Shown here: positions 28,939 through 36,748 of the stretch, piece by piece
How positions within the stretch are numbered: the first letter of the stretch is position 1
How the letters are laid out: the number at the start of each line of letters is the position of its first letter
Origin: an uncultured Clostridia bacterium
GTDB lineage: Bacteria > Bacillota > Clostridia > Christensenellales > CAG-917
Assembly: GCA_944349635.1 (NCBI GenBank)
Contig: CALVNH010000001.1
Span: 148,385 to 212,384, forward strand
Direction: 5' to 3'
Length of the DNA: 64,000 bases
Notes under the pieces: model-generated
Databases searched by the model: none
Seen by the model: only the letters and a program-made list of their open reading frames with translations
What the model was told of the DNA's origin: nothing
Made by a program: the position numbers and the translations under genes

Positions 28939-28967
28939 ATATTATCCCAAACCGACGGGAAAGTCAA
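28939..28967 (-). promoter_or_regulatory. Promoter of the glcK-TIGR03960-TIGR03936-rng operon
   Basis: On the minus strand TTGACT (28962-28967), 17 bp, TAATAT (28939-28944). A 7-bp inverted repeat (ACAGCGC at 28970-28976 and GCGCTGT at 28984-28990) lies just upstream of the -35 and could be an operator or the 3' hairpin of the upstream gene. Confidence 0.7.
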
Positions 28968-29034
28968 GGACAGCGCGCAAACAGCGCTGTTACGCAAAAT
29001 CAGCAAGCGCAAAAATGTCATTGCTCGGAAACGG

Positions 29035-29985
29035 TCACTTGAATGAACGGCGTCCGCGCCCCCTTCCTCGCTCGTTCACACGGGTTCCGATTCTGCCCGA
29101 CAAAGCCGTTCCGCCGACAACCGCGGACTTCGGATTGGCGGTTTCCGCAAGGCACTCCCCGAGAGTCGCAGACAGTCTGTGTCCGGCCGCAAAAGTTCTT
29201 ATCCGTTCTTCGGAGAGTTCGCAGAGAATTTCGGGCGGAGCCGAAGACATCACTCCTTCGCGGGCGGAAACGACGCAAAACACCGTGACGGAACGGCTGT
29301 TCACGTGATGAAACAGTCGCGCGAGAGGAATTTCCGACGACACATACACCCGTTTTTCCGTGACGCCCAAAGCATAGTTTTTGGATGCGTAGGCAAGCAC
29401 GCTGCGATACGCTTCGTTTGCCGAACCGCTCGTCGCGCCGTAAAACAGGAAAACGGCAATTATTCCGAGAGTGGGATTGAACACGGTGAAACACGACACC
29501 ACAAAGCCGGCAAACAACACCACCGCCGTCACCGTGCCTGCAATCTGCATGCCTTTTACGGCTTTCAGTCTGTTGCGTGCGAGTCCGAGAACGACGCGCG
29601 ACCCGTCCAAAGGATAGACCGGCAAAAGGTTGAAGAGCGCAATCGAAAGATTCGCGTAAAGAAAGGGACGAGTATAAGGATAGACGGACGGTGCAAGCCA
29701 CCACAACCCCAGTGTTGCGACTGCGAAAAAAAGGTTCGCAAGCGGACCTGCAATGCCCACGGCTATCGCCGAAACCGAATCCAGCTCGTCGTCGGCGCTC
29801 ATCATTGCTCCGTACGGCAAAAGAACCACACTGCCAAGCGTGTAGCCCCTGATTCTCGCGACAAGCGCGTGCCCCGCCTCATGCAGGCATACCGCGGCAA
29901 AAGCGCACAGAAAAGCCTGCGCCCTGCCCAGTGCAACCAGCACAAGGGCAAGTGCGAAAAAGAGCGGATGTATTCTGAATTTCAT
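29035..29985 (-). CDS. Site-2-protease-type M50 metallopeptidase (SpoIVFB-like)
   Basis: A 316-aa polytopic intramembrane protease. The zinc site is HEAGH in the first helices (VCLHEAGHALVARIRG, about residue 35) and the distant Asp in LLPVYPLDGSRVV (about residue 125). Five or six membrane helices are visible, and the C-terminal 90 residues are soluble and end in a very basic RGRGRGRRSFK. SpoIVFB of Bacillus cuts pro-SigmaK in the forespore membrane. The match in size, motifs and min-gene neighbourhood supports an equivalent role here, but this is inferred. The start ATG overlaps the stop of the preceding small gene by one base (TGATG). Confidence 0.82.
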   Translation of the reverse strand: MKFRIHPLFFALALVLVALGRAQAFLCAFAAVCLHEAGHALVARIRGYTLGSVVLLPYGAMMSADDELDSVSAIAVGIAGPLANLFFAVATLGLWWLAPSVYPYTRPFLYANLSIALFNLLPVYPLDGSRVVLGLARNRLKAVKGMQIAGTVTAVVLFAGFVVSCFTVFNPTLGIIAVFLFYGATSGSANEAYRSVLAYASKNYALGVTEKRVYVSSEIPLARLFHHVNSRSVTVFCVVSAREGVMSSAPPEILCELSEERIRTFAAGHRLSATLGECLAETANPKSAVVGGTALSGRIGTRVNERGRGRGRRSFK

Positions 29986-30254
29986 CAGAACAGCGACGCT
30001 AAGACATTACCGATTTGTCCCACGGTTTCCGTGACGGTGCTTGCTCTGAAAAGTCCCGCAAACAAAAATCCCAGCGACACGAACACGCCGATGGTAACGG
30101 GCACGAGAGCTACGTCGAGAATGTCCCAGCCGCGTTTTCCTTCCGAAGAACGCAACGGACGTCTGATGCGCTTGCGGGTGTGTCCCACTTCGTTGCATAC
30201 GATATTGTTTTCGGTTACTTCGACATCGATTTTTTTTGTCTGGTCAAAATCCAT
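29985..30254 (-). CDS. Small single-helix membrane protein in the SpoIVFA position
   Basis: An 89-aa protein of unknown family. ATG 30252-30254 has GAGGTGG upstream. Residues 1-50 are charged and probably cytoplasmic (IRRPLRSSEGKRGWD), followed by one hydrophobic segment (VALVPVTIGVFVSLGFLFAG) and about 20 residues outside. It is translationally coupled to the SpoIVFB-like gene. In Bacillus subtilis this slot holds spoIVFA, a 264-aa protein with one helix and an outer LytM domain that restrains SpoIVFB. This protein has the helix but no such domain, so a partner role is only a positional inference. Confidence 0.7.
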   Translation of the reverse strand: MDFDQTKKIDVEVTENNIVCNEVGHTRKRIRRPLRSSEGKRGWDILDVALVPVTIGVFVSLGFLFAGLFRASTVTETVGQIGNVLASLF

Positions 30255-30372
30255 AAATCCACCTCGCATAAACCCTATGCCGCTACCGCACGAATTATGC
30301 GCCCGAACAAAGTCCCGCCGCCGCGACGCGGATACAAATCGCGTTTTTTAAATTTATACGAAAAAACTCCCG

Positions 30373-30630
30373 TCAGATATCGGGTTTCGGCAAATCGCAG
30401 GTGGTCTCGAACCGCTTTACGCGGACGGCGGTAGCCGCAACCGTGATTTCGTAATTGCCGTCGTCGTCCGGCTTCACGCCCACGACGGGAGGCGCGGCAA
30501 GGTCGAAATAGTCCGAAAACACACGCGAAACGTCTCCGTTCAATGCCGACATAAATCCTGCGTGAATTCCCATTTTGTCACGGGCGAGAATGGCTTTCAT
30601 TCTGTCGGCAATCTCTCTGGACGCCCTCAT
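30373..30630 (-). CDS. minE: Cell division topological specificity factor MinE (divergent)
   Basis: An 85-aa protein. The N-terminal segment SREIADRMKAILARDKMGI matches the MinE anti-MinCD helix (clostridial pattern S.E.A..RL..IL..DR). The C-terminal part (GNYEITVAATAVRVKR) fits the beta strands of the topological domain. MinE activates MinD ATPase and drives its oscillation or polar restriction. The central helix region is poorly conserved. ATG 30628-30630 is chosen over the GTG two codons upstream because that GTG lies inside AGGAGGTG. The ATG overlaps the minD stop as ATGA. Confidence 0.75.
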   Translation of the reverse strand: MRASREIADRMKAILARDKMGIHAGFMSALNGDVSRVFSDYFDLAAPPVVGVKPDDDGNYEITVAATAVRVKRFETTCDLPKPDI

Positions 30631-31379
30631 TGCCACCTCCTTCTGCGGAATCGGGGATATCTGATTTCCGCATAGTTCTTGGTGCGGTTGGCGACGTTGT
30701 CCGCAAGCAACGCATACGCTTTTTCGGACAGCGCGAAGTCGGGCACTCTGCCCAACTGCTGATAGAGCGTGATACAGTCGTCCTCCGGAATCACGCCTAT
30801 GGCGGGAAGATGCAACAGTCTTGCGATGTCCTCTGCGGGCATCATCTCCCCTCTGGCAACCATGTCGGGACGCATTCTGTTCACAACCAACGAAACGTCG
30901 TCGAGACGGTAACCCGACAACAGCGCGACCACCTTGTCCGCATCCCTGATTGCCGAAGCCGACGGCGTTGTCACGACAATGGCTTCCGACGCCGCGGATA
31001 CCGCACGGTGAAAGCCGTTTTCAATCCCTGCCGGACAGTCGATTATCACGAAATCAAAATCGGAGAGGCTTTCCACCACTCCCCTGAACGCCTGCGCGGA
31101 AATCAGCTTGCTGTCACGCGACGACGGCAGCACCCTCAATGTGCTGTCCTTGTCGGGTACCAGCGCCTGAAACACGCGACATTTGCCCGACAGCGCGTCC
31201 CCGATGTCGTAAACGACCCTGCTCTCGATGCCGATTACGACGTCCAGATTGTTGAGCCCCACATCGGCGTCCACCAGCACCACTCTGAATCCCATGTCGG
31301 CGAGTTTTCTGCCGAGAGAGGCCGTGACGGTGGTCTTTCCGACTCCGCCTTTCCCGGAAGTAACCACGATTTTTCTCAT
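30627..31379 (-). CDS. minD: Septum-site determining ATPase MinD
   Basis: A 250-aa ParA/MinD-family ATPase that binds the membrane as an ATP dimer and positions the division septum. The deviant Walker A SGKGGVGKTT is at residues 8-17, followed by LVDADVGLNNLDVV (switch I) and FDFVIIDCPAGIENGF (Walker B/switch II). The C-terminus (AEIRYPRFRRRRWQ) is short and strongly basic and would act as the membrane-targeting tip, although it lacks the usual hydrophobic face. No ribosome site is visible before the ATG. No minC is adjacent; minE follows directly. Confidence 0.92.
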   Translation of the reverse strand: MRKIVVTSGKGGVGKTTVTASLGRKLADMGFRVVLVDADVGLNNLDVVIGIESRVVYDIGDALSGKCRVFQALVPDKDSTLRVLPSSRDSKLISAQAFRGVVESLSDFDFVIIDCPAGIENGFHRAVSAASEAIVVTTPSASAIRDADKVVALLSGYRLDDVSLVVNRMRPDMVARGEMMPAEDIARLLHLPAIGVIPEDDCITLYQQLGRVPDFALSEKAYALLADNVANRTKNYAEIRYPRFRRRRWQ

Positions 31380-31419
31380 AATGCGAGTGTAACGTGTGCC
31401 CTCGCGCGATGACGCGGAT

Positions 31420-31449
31420 AATATGAAAAATTACGGCTTTTTTTGTCAA
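31420..31449 (-). promoter_or_regulatory. Candidate promoter of minD
   Basis: On the minus strand a perfect TTGACA (31444-31449), 18 bp, then CATATT (31420-31425). A better -10 hexamer, TATTAT, lies at a poor 20-bp spacing. The divergent degV promoter is only 15 bp away. Confidence 0.5.
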
Positions 31450-31463
31450 ACGCGCTCCGCGCC

Positions 31464-31492
31464 TTGAATAACCCGTCCCGAAGTGCTATCAT
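31464..31492 (+). promoter_or_regulatory. Promoter of degV and the aldo/keto reductase gene
   Basis: TTGAAT (31464-31469), 17 bp, TATCAT (31487-31492). The leader is about 50 nt and ends with ACAAGGAGG before the degV ATG. Confidence 0.65.
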
Positions 31493-31546
31493 TTAAACAA
31501 TCCGAGGCTGTCGGGGGTTTCCCCGACACCCTTACAAGGAGGTTTT

Positions 31547-32446
31547 ATGGAATCATTTGCAATTACCACCGACATGACGGCGGATATGCCCGAAGGATAT
31601 TTCGCCGACGAAAAAATCGACATTGCGCCCATGCCTTTCGTCCTTGACGGCGTGGACTACTGCGGGGAGAATCTGCCCACATACCACGAGTTTTACGACA
31701 AACTGCGGGCAGGTGCCGTGCCCAGCACGTCCCAGACTTCGGCATTCGAGACAGCCAAAATTTTCGAAAAACACCTGAAAGAAGGCAAAGACGTCCTGCA
31801 CATCTCTTTTTCTTCCGGAATGAGCGGAAGTTTCGACAACGTGTCCAACGCCGCAAAGGAACTTATGCGCAAATACCGCAACAGACGCGTGCTCGTGCTC
31901 GACAGCCTTTCGGGTTGCGGCGGCGAAGGTCTGATGGTGTATTACGCGGTAAAAATGCGGGCGGCAGGCAAGTCGATTACGGAAATCTACGACTGGCTGT
32001 TCGCACGCAGAATGAACTTCAACCACTTTTTCATCGTAGAAGATTTGGGCACCCTTTACAGAAGCGGCAGACTCAGCAAACTGGAAGCGGCAGTGGGAAC
32101 CATTCTCGGAATCAAACCCTTGCTGGAACTCAATCACAGCGGTAAAATAATGCCCTTGCTGAAAGTAATGGGCAAGAAAAAGGCGTTGGCCTGCATAGCG
32201 GAGCAGGTGGAAAAATACTGCAAACCCGAAGAAAACGATTTTATCCTCGTGGAGCACGGCGACGACATCGAAGGCGCAAAGGTGCTTGCCGCCAAAATCA
32301 CGGAGTTGCTCCCCGACATACCGATAAGATTCTGCAACGTAAATTATCTGGTCGGCTCTCATGCGGGACCCGGCGCGCTTGCCGTGTTCTTCTGCGGAGG
32401 AGAACGCCCCCGTTTCATCAATATGCCCGCCAAACTGACGAAATAA
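31547..32446 (+). CDS. DegV family fatty-acid-binding protein
   Basis: A 299-aa soluble protein of the DegV/FakB family, which holds a single fatty acid and presents it to a FakA-type kinase for phosphorylation. Family marks: ITTDMTADMP at the N-terminus, SFSSGMSGSFDN (the Ser-rich loop near the carboxylate, about residue 85), FIVEDLGTLYRSGRLSK and a late SHAGPGALAVFF. The length is slightly above the usual 280. No fakA is in the window. It has its own promoter and ACAAGGAGG ribosome site, and the aldo/keto reductase gene follows. Confidence 0.9.
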   Translation: MESFAITTDMTADMPEGYFADEKIDIAPMPFVLDGVDYCGENLPTYHEFYDKLRAGAVPSTSQTSAFETAKIFEKHLKEGKDVLHISFSSGMSGSFDNVSNAAKELMRKYRNRRVLVLDSLSGCGGEGLMVYYAVKMRAAGKSITEIYDWLFARRMNFNHFFIVEDLGTLYRSGRLSKLEAAVGTILGIKPLLELNHSGKIMPLLKVMGKKKALACIAEQVEKYCKPEENDFILVEHGDDIEGAKVLAAKITELLPDIPIRFCNVNYLVGSHAGPGALAVFFCGGERPRFINMPAKLTK

Positions 32447-32483
32447 AGCCGCACGGGACGTTTTGCCCGAAAGGAAGCGCATT

Positions 32484-33338
32484 ATGTTTCTTTCTCCTTC
32501 AGACTGTTTTACTCTGAACAACGGAGTACGTATTCCATGCCTCGGGTTCGGCACCTACCTGACGCCCGAAGGAGGCGTCTGCGTGGACAGCGTAATCACC
32601 GCTCTGCAATCGGGTTACCGCCACATAGACACCGCGGAGTTTTACGCGAACGAAACAAGCGTCGGAAAAGCCGTTGCCGAAAGCGGCATTCCCCGCGATG
32701 AAATCTTCGTCACCACGAAACTCTGGAACACCCACCAGGGCTACGACAGCACGCTGTACCGCTTTGACGAATCCATGAAAAAACTGGGGCTGGAAACTCT
32801 GGACCTCTACCTCGTTCACTGGCCCATGGCGAAAGATTTCATTGCGGACTATCCCAAACAGTTCCTCGCCACGTGGCGCGCTTTCGAAAAACTCTACGAG
32901 GACGGACGAGTTCGCGCAATCGGGGTTTGTAACTGTAAAAAGCACCACTTAAACGTCATATTAGACGAATGCAAGGTTGTCCCCGCAATCAACCAGATAG
33001 AGTTTCACCCGGGAATAATGCAGACGGAAGCCGTGGAGTTTTCCAAGCGGAACGGCATTGTCGTGGAAGCCTGGTCGCCTCTCTGTCGGGGGCGCGCTTT
33101 CGGAAGACGGGAGCTTGTGAGCGTCGCCGAAGCGCATGGCAAGACGCAGGCGCAGGTGCTCTTGCGTTGGTGCCTGCAAAAGGAGATTCTGCCCTTACCG
33201 AAATCCGTGACGCCCGAACGAATACGCTCCAACGCGGAAATCTTCGATTTCGCGTTGACGGCAGAAGAAACGGCTCTCATCGACTCGATGGACGGTATCG
33301 GCAGGATTGGCAGCGACCCCGACGAAGCCAAATACTGA
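32484..33338 (+). CDS. Aldo/keto reductase
   Basis: A 284-aa NADPH-dependent reductase with a TIM-barrel fold. The catalytic tetrad is visible: Asp and Tyr in HIDTAEFYANE (about residues 47-52), Lys in VTTKLWN and His in LVHWPMA. The C-terminal cofactor segment PLPKSVTPERIRSN binds the NADPH phosphate. It groups with the DkgA-like enzymes that reduce keto-gulonate and small aldehydes; the substrate is not determined. ATG 32484 is used because AAGGAAG lies at the right distance. It is 37 bp after degV and most likely co-transcribed, ending at the bidirectional hairpin at 33406. Confidence 0.9.
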   Translation: MFLSPSDCFTLNNGVRIPCLGFGTYLTPEGGVCVDSVITALQSGYRHIDTAEFYANETSVGKAVAESGIPRDEIFVTTKLWNTHQGYDSTLYRFDESMKKLGLETLDLYLVHWPMAKDFIADYPKQFLATWRAFEKLYEDGRVRAIGVCNCKKHHLNVILDECKVVPAINQIEFHPGIMQTEAVEFSKRNGIVVEAWSPLCRGRAFGRRELVSVAEAHGKTQAQVLLRWCLQKEILPLPKSVTPERIRSNAEIFDFALTAEETALIDSMDGIGRIGSDPDEAKY

Positions 33339-33405
33339 GCACTTCAATCCGTTACCGTGGTACTTGTTGAGCACAACGAGCCGCGAACTTTCAAAACGCA
33401 ATGAA

Positions 33406-33427
33406 AAACGCCGCAACCGCGGCGTTT
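33406..33427. terminator. Bidirectional terminator between the aldo/keto reductase and mreB-like genes
   Basis: AAACGCCGC (33406-33414), loop AACC, GCGGCGTTT (33419-33427). The minus strand continues with TTTTT and the plus strand with a T-rich tail. It lies between convergent genes, though 150 bp from the minus-strand stop. Confidence 0.75.
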
Positions 33428-33579
33428 GTTTATGGCTTTTCATTGTTATTTATCGCTTTGCATTGTTGTGAGAACCGTTTCGCTTGTTCTCCGTCAACCG
33501 AAGCAGTTGCCGCCGGAAATCGTTGTCGCGTGCGTGAGCGAAGCAATCACTCTCGCGACAATTTCTATTCACGACAACG

Positions 33580-34578
33580 TCAATCCAGTCTGACTCCCAG
33601 AAGGTCGCTCAGAAGTCCTCTGTCTTCCAGAAATTTCGCGCCCCCTATCGCCACGCAGTTTTCCCCGTCGTAAAGCGGAGTGAGCGGCAGTTCGAACGCC
33701 TGTTCCATATACTCGATGAGCCCGGGAATGTGGCTGGAACCGCCCGTCACGAATATGCCTTTGCGCAGAATTTCCGCGGCGAGTTCGGGCGGAGTCTGAT
33801 TGAGCACGTTCATAATCACTTCGATTATGTCGTCCACGAGAGGCAACACGGCGTCACGCATATCCGCCGCGGTGATACACACGCTCTTTGGCGTGCCGTC
33901 CTTTCCGCCGCCGCTGACGGCGTAACTGCCTTCGTCGTTGAGATAGAACGACAACGCGTTCTTTTTGAGTTTTTCCACGGTGTATTCGCCGAGTTTGACG
34001 CCGTAAAGCATATAGACTTTGTCAATGATTGCCGCATTGAAAGCGTCGCCCGCGATGTTGACGGAAACGCCGCAGGCAATCCCGTGATTTGTCACTGCCG
34101 CGACTTCGGTCTTTCCGCCGCCGATGTCGACGAACAAACCGCCGATACTCCCCGTATAAGCCAGCAGAGAAAGAGGAGACTCCACAAGAGTGACTTCCTT
34201 TATTCCCGCTTTGACGAGGCACTTTTCCACGGCTTTTCTGTCGCTGTTGGTCATGGAACAGGTGATGCTGACGATTGCCTTGATTCTTGGCGGAACGACT
34301 GAGGACGGAATTATGCGTTTCAGGAAATGTTTCATCAAAAGCACGAACATCTCGTCGTCCGCAATGAGCCCTTCCCTCACCGGGGCGATGAGTTTCGCTC
34401 CGCCCAAAGATGTGGAAATTATGCTTTCCGCACGGTAACCCGCCTCTCTTATTTCGTAGCGGTCGCGCACTTTCTGCGCGAGGGCTATTGCGGGCTCGCG
34501 CAACACAAGTCCTATGCCTCGCTGATATATCGTAACGAATTTACTTCCAAGGTCGATTGACAATTCTATTGTCGTCAT
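33580..34578 (-). CDS. MreB-like actin homologue (divergent paralogue)
   Basis: A 332-aa protein of the MreB/Hsp70 actin superfamily. The phosphate loops are recognisable but changed: LSIDLGSKFVTIYQRGIG (phosphate 1) and GLFVDIGGGKTEVAAV (phosphate 2), and the adenosine motif IFVTGGSSHIPGLIEYM is intact. The connecting region (KAVEKCLVKAGIKEVTLVES) matches the MreB pattern RRAIRESA..AGAREVFLIE. MreB filaments guide cell-wall synthesis during elongation. Divergence, and the absence of mreC and mreD next to it, suggest a paralogue rather than the main MreB. The start is coupled to the end of maf, with AGAGGTG inside maf. Confidence 0.85.
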   Translation of the reverse strand: MTTIELSIDLGSKFVTIYQRGIGLVLREPAIALAQKVRDRYEIREAGYRAESIISTSLGGAKLIAPVREGLIADDEMFVLLMKHFLKRIIPSSVVPPRIKAIVSITCSMTNSDRKAVEKCLVKAGIKEVTLVESPLSLLAYTGSIGGLFVDIGGGKTEVAAVTNHGIACGVSVNIAGDAFNAAIIDKVYMLYGVKLGEYTVEKLKKNALSFYLNDEGSYAVSGGGKDGTPKSVCITAADMRDAVLPLVDDIIEVIMNVLNQTPPELAAEILRKGIFVTGGSSHIPGLIEYMEQAFELPLTPLYDGENCVAIGGAKFLEDRGLLSDLLGVRLD

Positions 34579-34579
34579 T

Positions 34580-35158
34580 CTACACCTCTGTGTTCTTCAG
34601 TATTCTTGCCAGCCTTTCCAGGGGCAACCCCACAATGTTGGAATAACTGCCCTTGTAGCTTTGCACGACGACGCCCTCCTGAATGGCGTAGGCGCCCGCC
34701 TTGTCGTAAGGCTCGTACTCGTCGACGTAGCGTTCCGTTTCCTCCGACGCAAGCTTGCGAAACTTCACCGCGGATTTCACCGAAAACGTTCGAACGCGTC
34801 CGCCTTTTATCACCGTAACGCCGGTGAAAACGTGATGAGTTTTGCCGTTGAGTGCGGAAAGCATTTCGATAGCTTCCGCACGGTTTCGAGGTTTACCGTA
34901 TATTTTCCTGCGATAAACCACGGTATCGGCGCCTATTACCGTTTTCTCCCCGCTGTCTTTCAGCGCTGCGACGGAGAGGGCTTTCGCCTTCGAAAGCTTC
35001 CGCACAAGTCCGCGCGGAGTCAATGCTTTCGTCGCACTTTCGTCTATGTCCGCAGGCAGAATTTCGAAACATTCGCAGATTTCTGCAAGCAATTCTTTTC
35101 TTCGGGGCGAAGCGCTTGCCAGAACGGTGGGCTCAGAGTATTTCCAGGTTTTTACCAT
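34580..35158 (-). CDS. maf: Maf family nucleotide pyrophosphatase
   Basis: A 192-aa enzyme of the Maf/YhdE family, which hydrolyses dTTP/UTP or modified nucleoside triphosphates and in Bacillus slows septum formation. Signature motifs: VLASASPRRKELL (about residues 12-24), VIGADTVVYRRKIYGKPRNR, and YEPYDKAGAYAIQ with the conserved Asp-Lys-Ala-Gly. The specificity loop after KPRN suggests the pyrimidine group, but this is uncertain. The gene overlaps the end of ppx by 26 bp and is followed after one base by the mreB-like gene. Maf next to mreB is an ancient arrangement. Confidence 0.93.
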   Translation of the reverse strand: MVKTWKYSEPTVLASASPRRKELLAEICECFEILPADIDESATKALTPRGLVRKLSKAKALSVAALKDSGEKTVIGADTVVYRRKIYGKPRNRAEAIEMLSALNGKTHHVFTGVTVIKGGRVRTFSVKSAVKFRKLASEETERYVDEYEPYDKAGAYAIQEGVVVQSYKGSYSNIVGLPLERLARILKNTEV

Positions 35159-36647
35159 AGGCAGCCTTGAAATCCGCCGCGGCAGAAAGAGCGTCCTTGA
35201 CTTCGAGCGAGCAATCGCCTTCCGTCTCCGTCTTGACTATGACGCTGTCACCCAGCACGTCGCAGGTAATACCCGTGATTACGCCGCTCTGGCTGCGGTC
35301 GAAACTCTCCGCAATACGCAGAATCACGCTGAGCTTGCGCATGGCGTCCACGTCTTCGGGAGTGAGCATATCCTTGTACTTTATAATGTCCTCTTTGACG
35401 ATTTCGTTTTTGCGGTGTCCCGCGGCGACGAATGCCGCCAGCACCAAATCCTTGTGCGGCACGCCGTAGAGGTTGCTGTTCAAAATGATGTAGCAGGAAT
35501 GCTGTTCGTGATGATAATATTTGATTCTCATTCCCGTGTCGTGCATGAGAGCGGCGATTTTCAGCACCCTGACATACATTCTGGGCATTTTGTGCAAAAC
35601 CTTGAGTTGTTTGAAAAGCTGTATGCACAAGTTGTAGACGTGCTCTGCGTGAGGAACGTTGACGTCGTAGTACTTCATCTGTGTGTGAAGGGCGTGTCCG
35701 AGAACATCGGTCAACGGTCTTTCGTTTACGCCGGGAACGGCATATCTGAACATCGCACCTTCGCGCAGGCCGCAGCCGCTTATCGTAATTTTCTGGAAAT
35801 CGAAGCGCGACAGCACGGTTTTTATGACGGCAAGCGAACTGGGGAAGATGTCCGCTCTGCCGCTGGAAAGCCCCTTGATTTTCATCGTGGAATCGAGGTC
35901 CAGTTTGCGTATGGTGGAATAGATTCCGTCAAACTCCTGCACGGGGATTTCGTAACCGTGAGTCATGTTGAAAGGATATTTCCTGACCATGCGGCTGATT
36001 CTTCCGAGATTGCGGAAAGCACCGCCGACGCCCACGAAGTTGGTGTCGGGTTCCACGCTGTCCAACCAGGAAATCTTGTCGAGTTGTTCGCCGATGAACT
36101 CTTCTATCTTCGCCGCGCGCGTTTCGGGCTCGTTGCTGTAACTCTTGAACAAATCGGTGAGAGTCACCGTGCCGAACGGCAGGGTTTCGTAATGGATTAG
36201 GTTCCTTCTGTTGTAATAAATGAGATTGGTGGAGCCGCCGCCCATTTCCATAATCAGACCTTTCGGAATGTCCATGGAATTGATGACGCCCTGATATACG
36301 AGCATTGCCTGTTCTTCCACGCTCAGCACCTTGATTTTGATGCCGCAGGTCATGGCAACCTCGTCGAGAAAACTCTTCTGGTTTTTCGCACGGCGCACGG
36401 CAGCCGTGGCATACGCGAAAATCTTGTCGACGTGGTTAGCGTCGCAAAGCCGCCTGAACATCGTCAGCGTCTTTATCGTCTGTGCTATGCGCTGGGGCTT
36501 GATAATGCCGTCCCAGTCCATATCCTGTCCCAACCTTACCGTCTCTTTGAGTTCGTCGAAGACGACGAAATATCCCCCCTCAAGGATGTTGACCAACACA
36601 AGTCTTGCCGAATTTGAACCGAGGTCGATTACAGCGATTTTTTCCAT
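35133..36647 (-). CDS. Exopolyphosphatase/guanosine pentaphosphatase (Ppx/GppA) with HD domain
   Basis: A 504-aa enzyme. Residues 1-300 form the actin-fold Ppx/GppA domain (IAVIDLGSNSARLVLV, then IMEMGGGSTNLIYY); it would release phosphate from polyphosphate or convert pppGpp to ppGpp. Residues about 310-500 form an HD-like helical domain (HAEHVYNLCIQLF, then IAALMHDTGMRIKYYHHEQH), as in the longer Ppx enzymes. Whether polyphosphate or pppGpp is the main substrate cannot be read from the sequence. AAGGAAAGGAG precedes the ATG. It is the first gene of ppx-maf-mreB-like, 100 bp after rnfB; read-through from rnf is possible since no clear terminator separates them. Confidence 0.9.
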   Translation of the reverse strand: MEKIAVIDLGSNSARLVLVNILEGGYFVVFDELKETVRLGQDMDWDGIIKPQRIAQTIKTLTMFRRLCDANHVDKIFAYATAAVRRAKNQKSFLDEVAMTCGIKIKVLSVEEQAMLVYQGVINSMDIPKGLIMEMGGGSTNLIYYNRRNLIHYETLPFGTVTLTDLFKSYSNEPETRAAKIEEFIGEQLDKISWLDSVEPDTNFVGVGGAFRNLGRISRMVRKYPFNMTHGYEIPVQEFDGIYSTIRKLDLDSTMKIKGLSSGRADIFPSSLAVIKTVLSRFDFQKITISGCGLREGAMFRYAVPGVNERPLTDVLGHALHTQMKYYDVNVPHAEHVYNLCIQLFKQLKVLHKMPRMYVRVLKIAALMHDTGMRIKYYHHEQHSCYIILNSNLYGVPHKDLVLAAFVAAGHRKNEIVKEDIIKYKDMLTPEDVDAMRKLSVILRIAESFDRSQSGVITGITCDVLGDSVIVKTETEGDCSLEVKDALSAAADFKAAYGKNLEIL

Positions 36648-36748
36648 ACTTTACTCCTTTCCTTGCGGAATATTTGTTTACGGTTTGCGCCCGGGGAATA
36701 CCGAAGACGCAAACGCGGATTGCAACCGTCATTCATGCTTTGTCGGAA

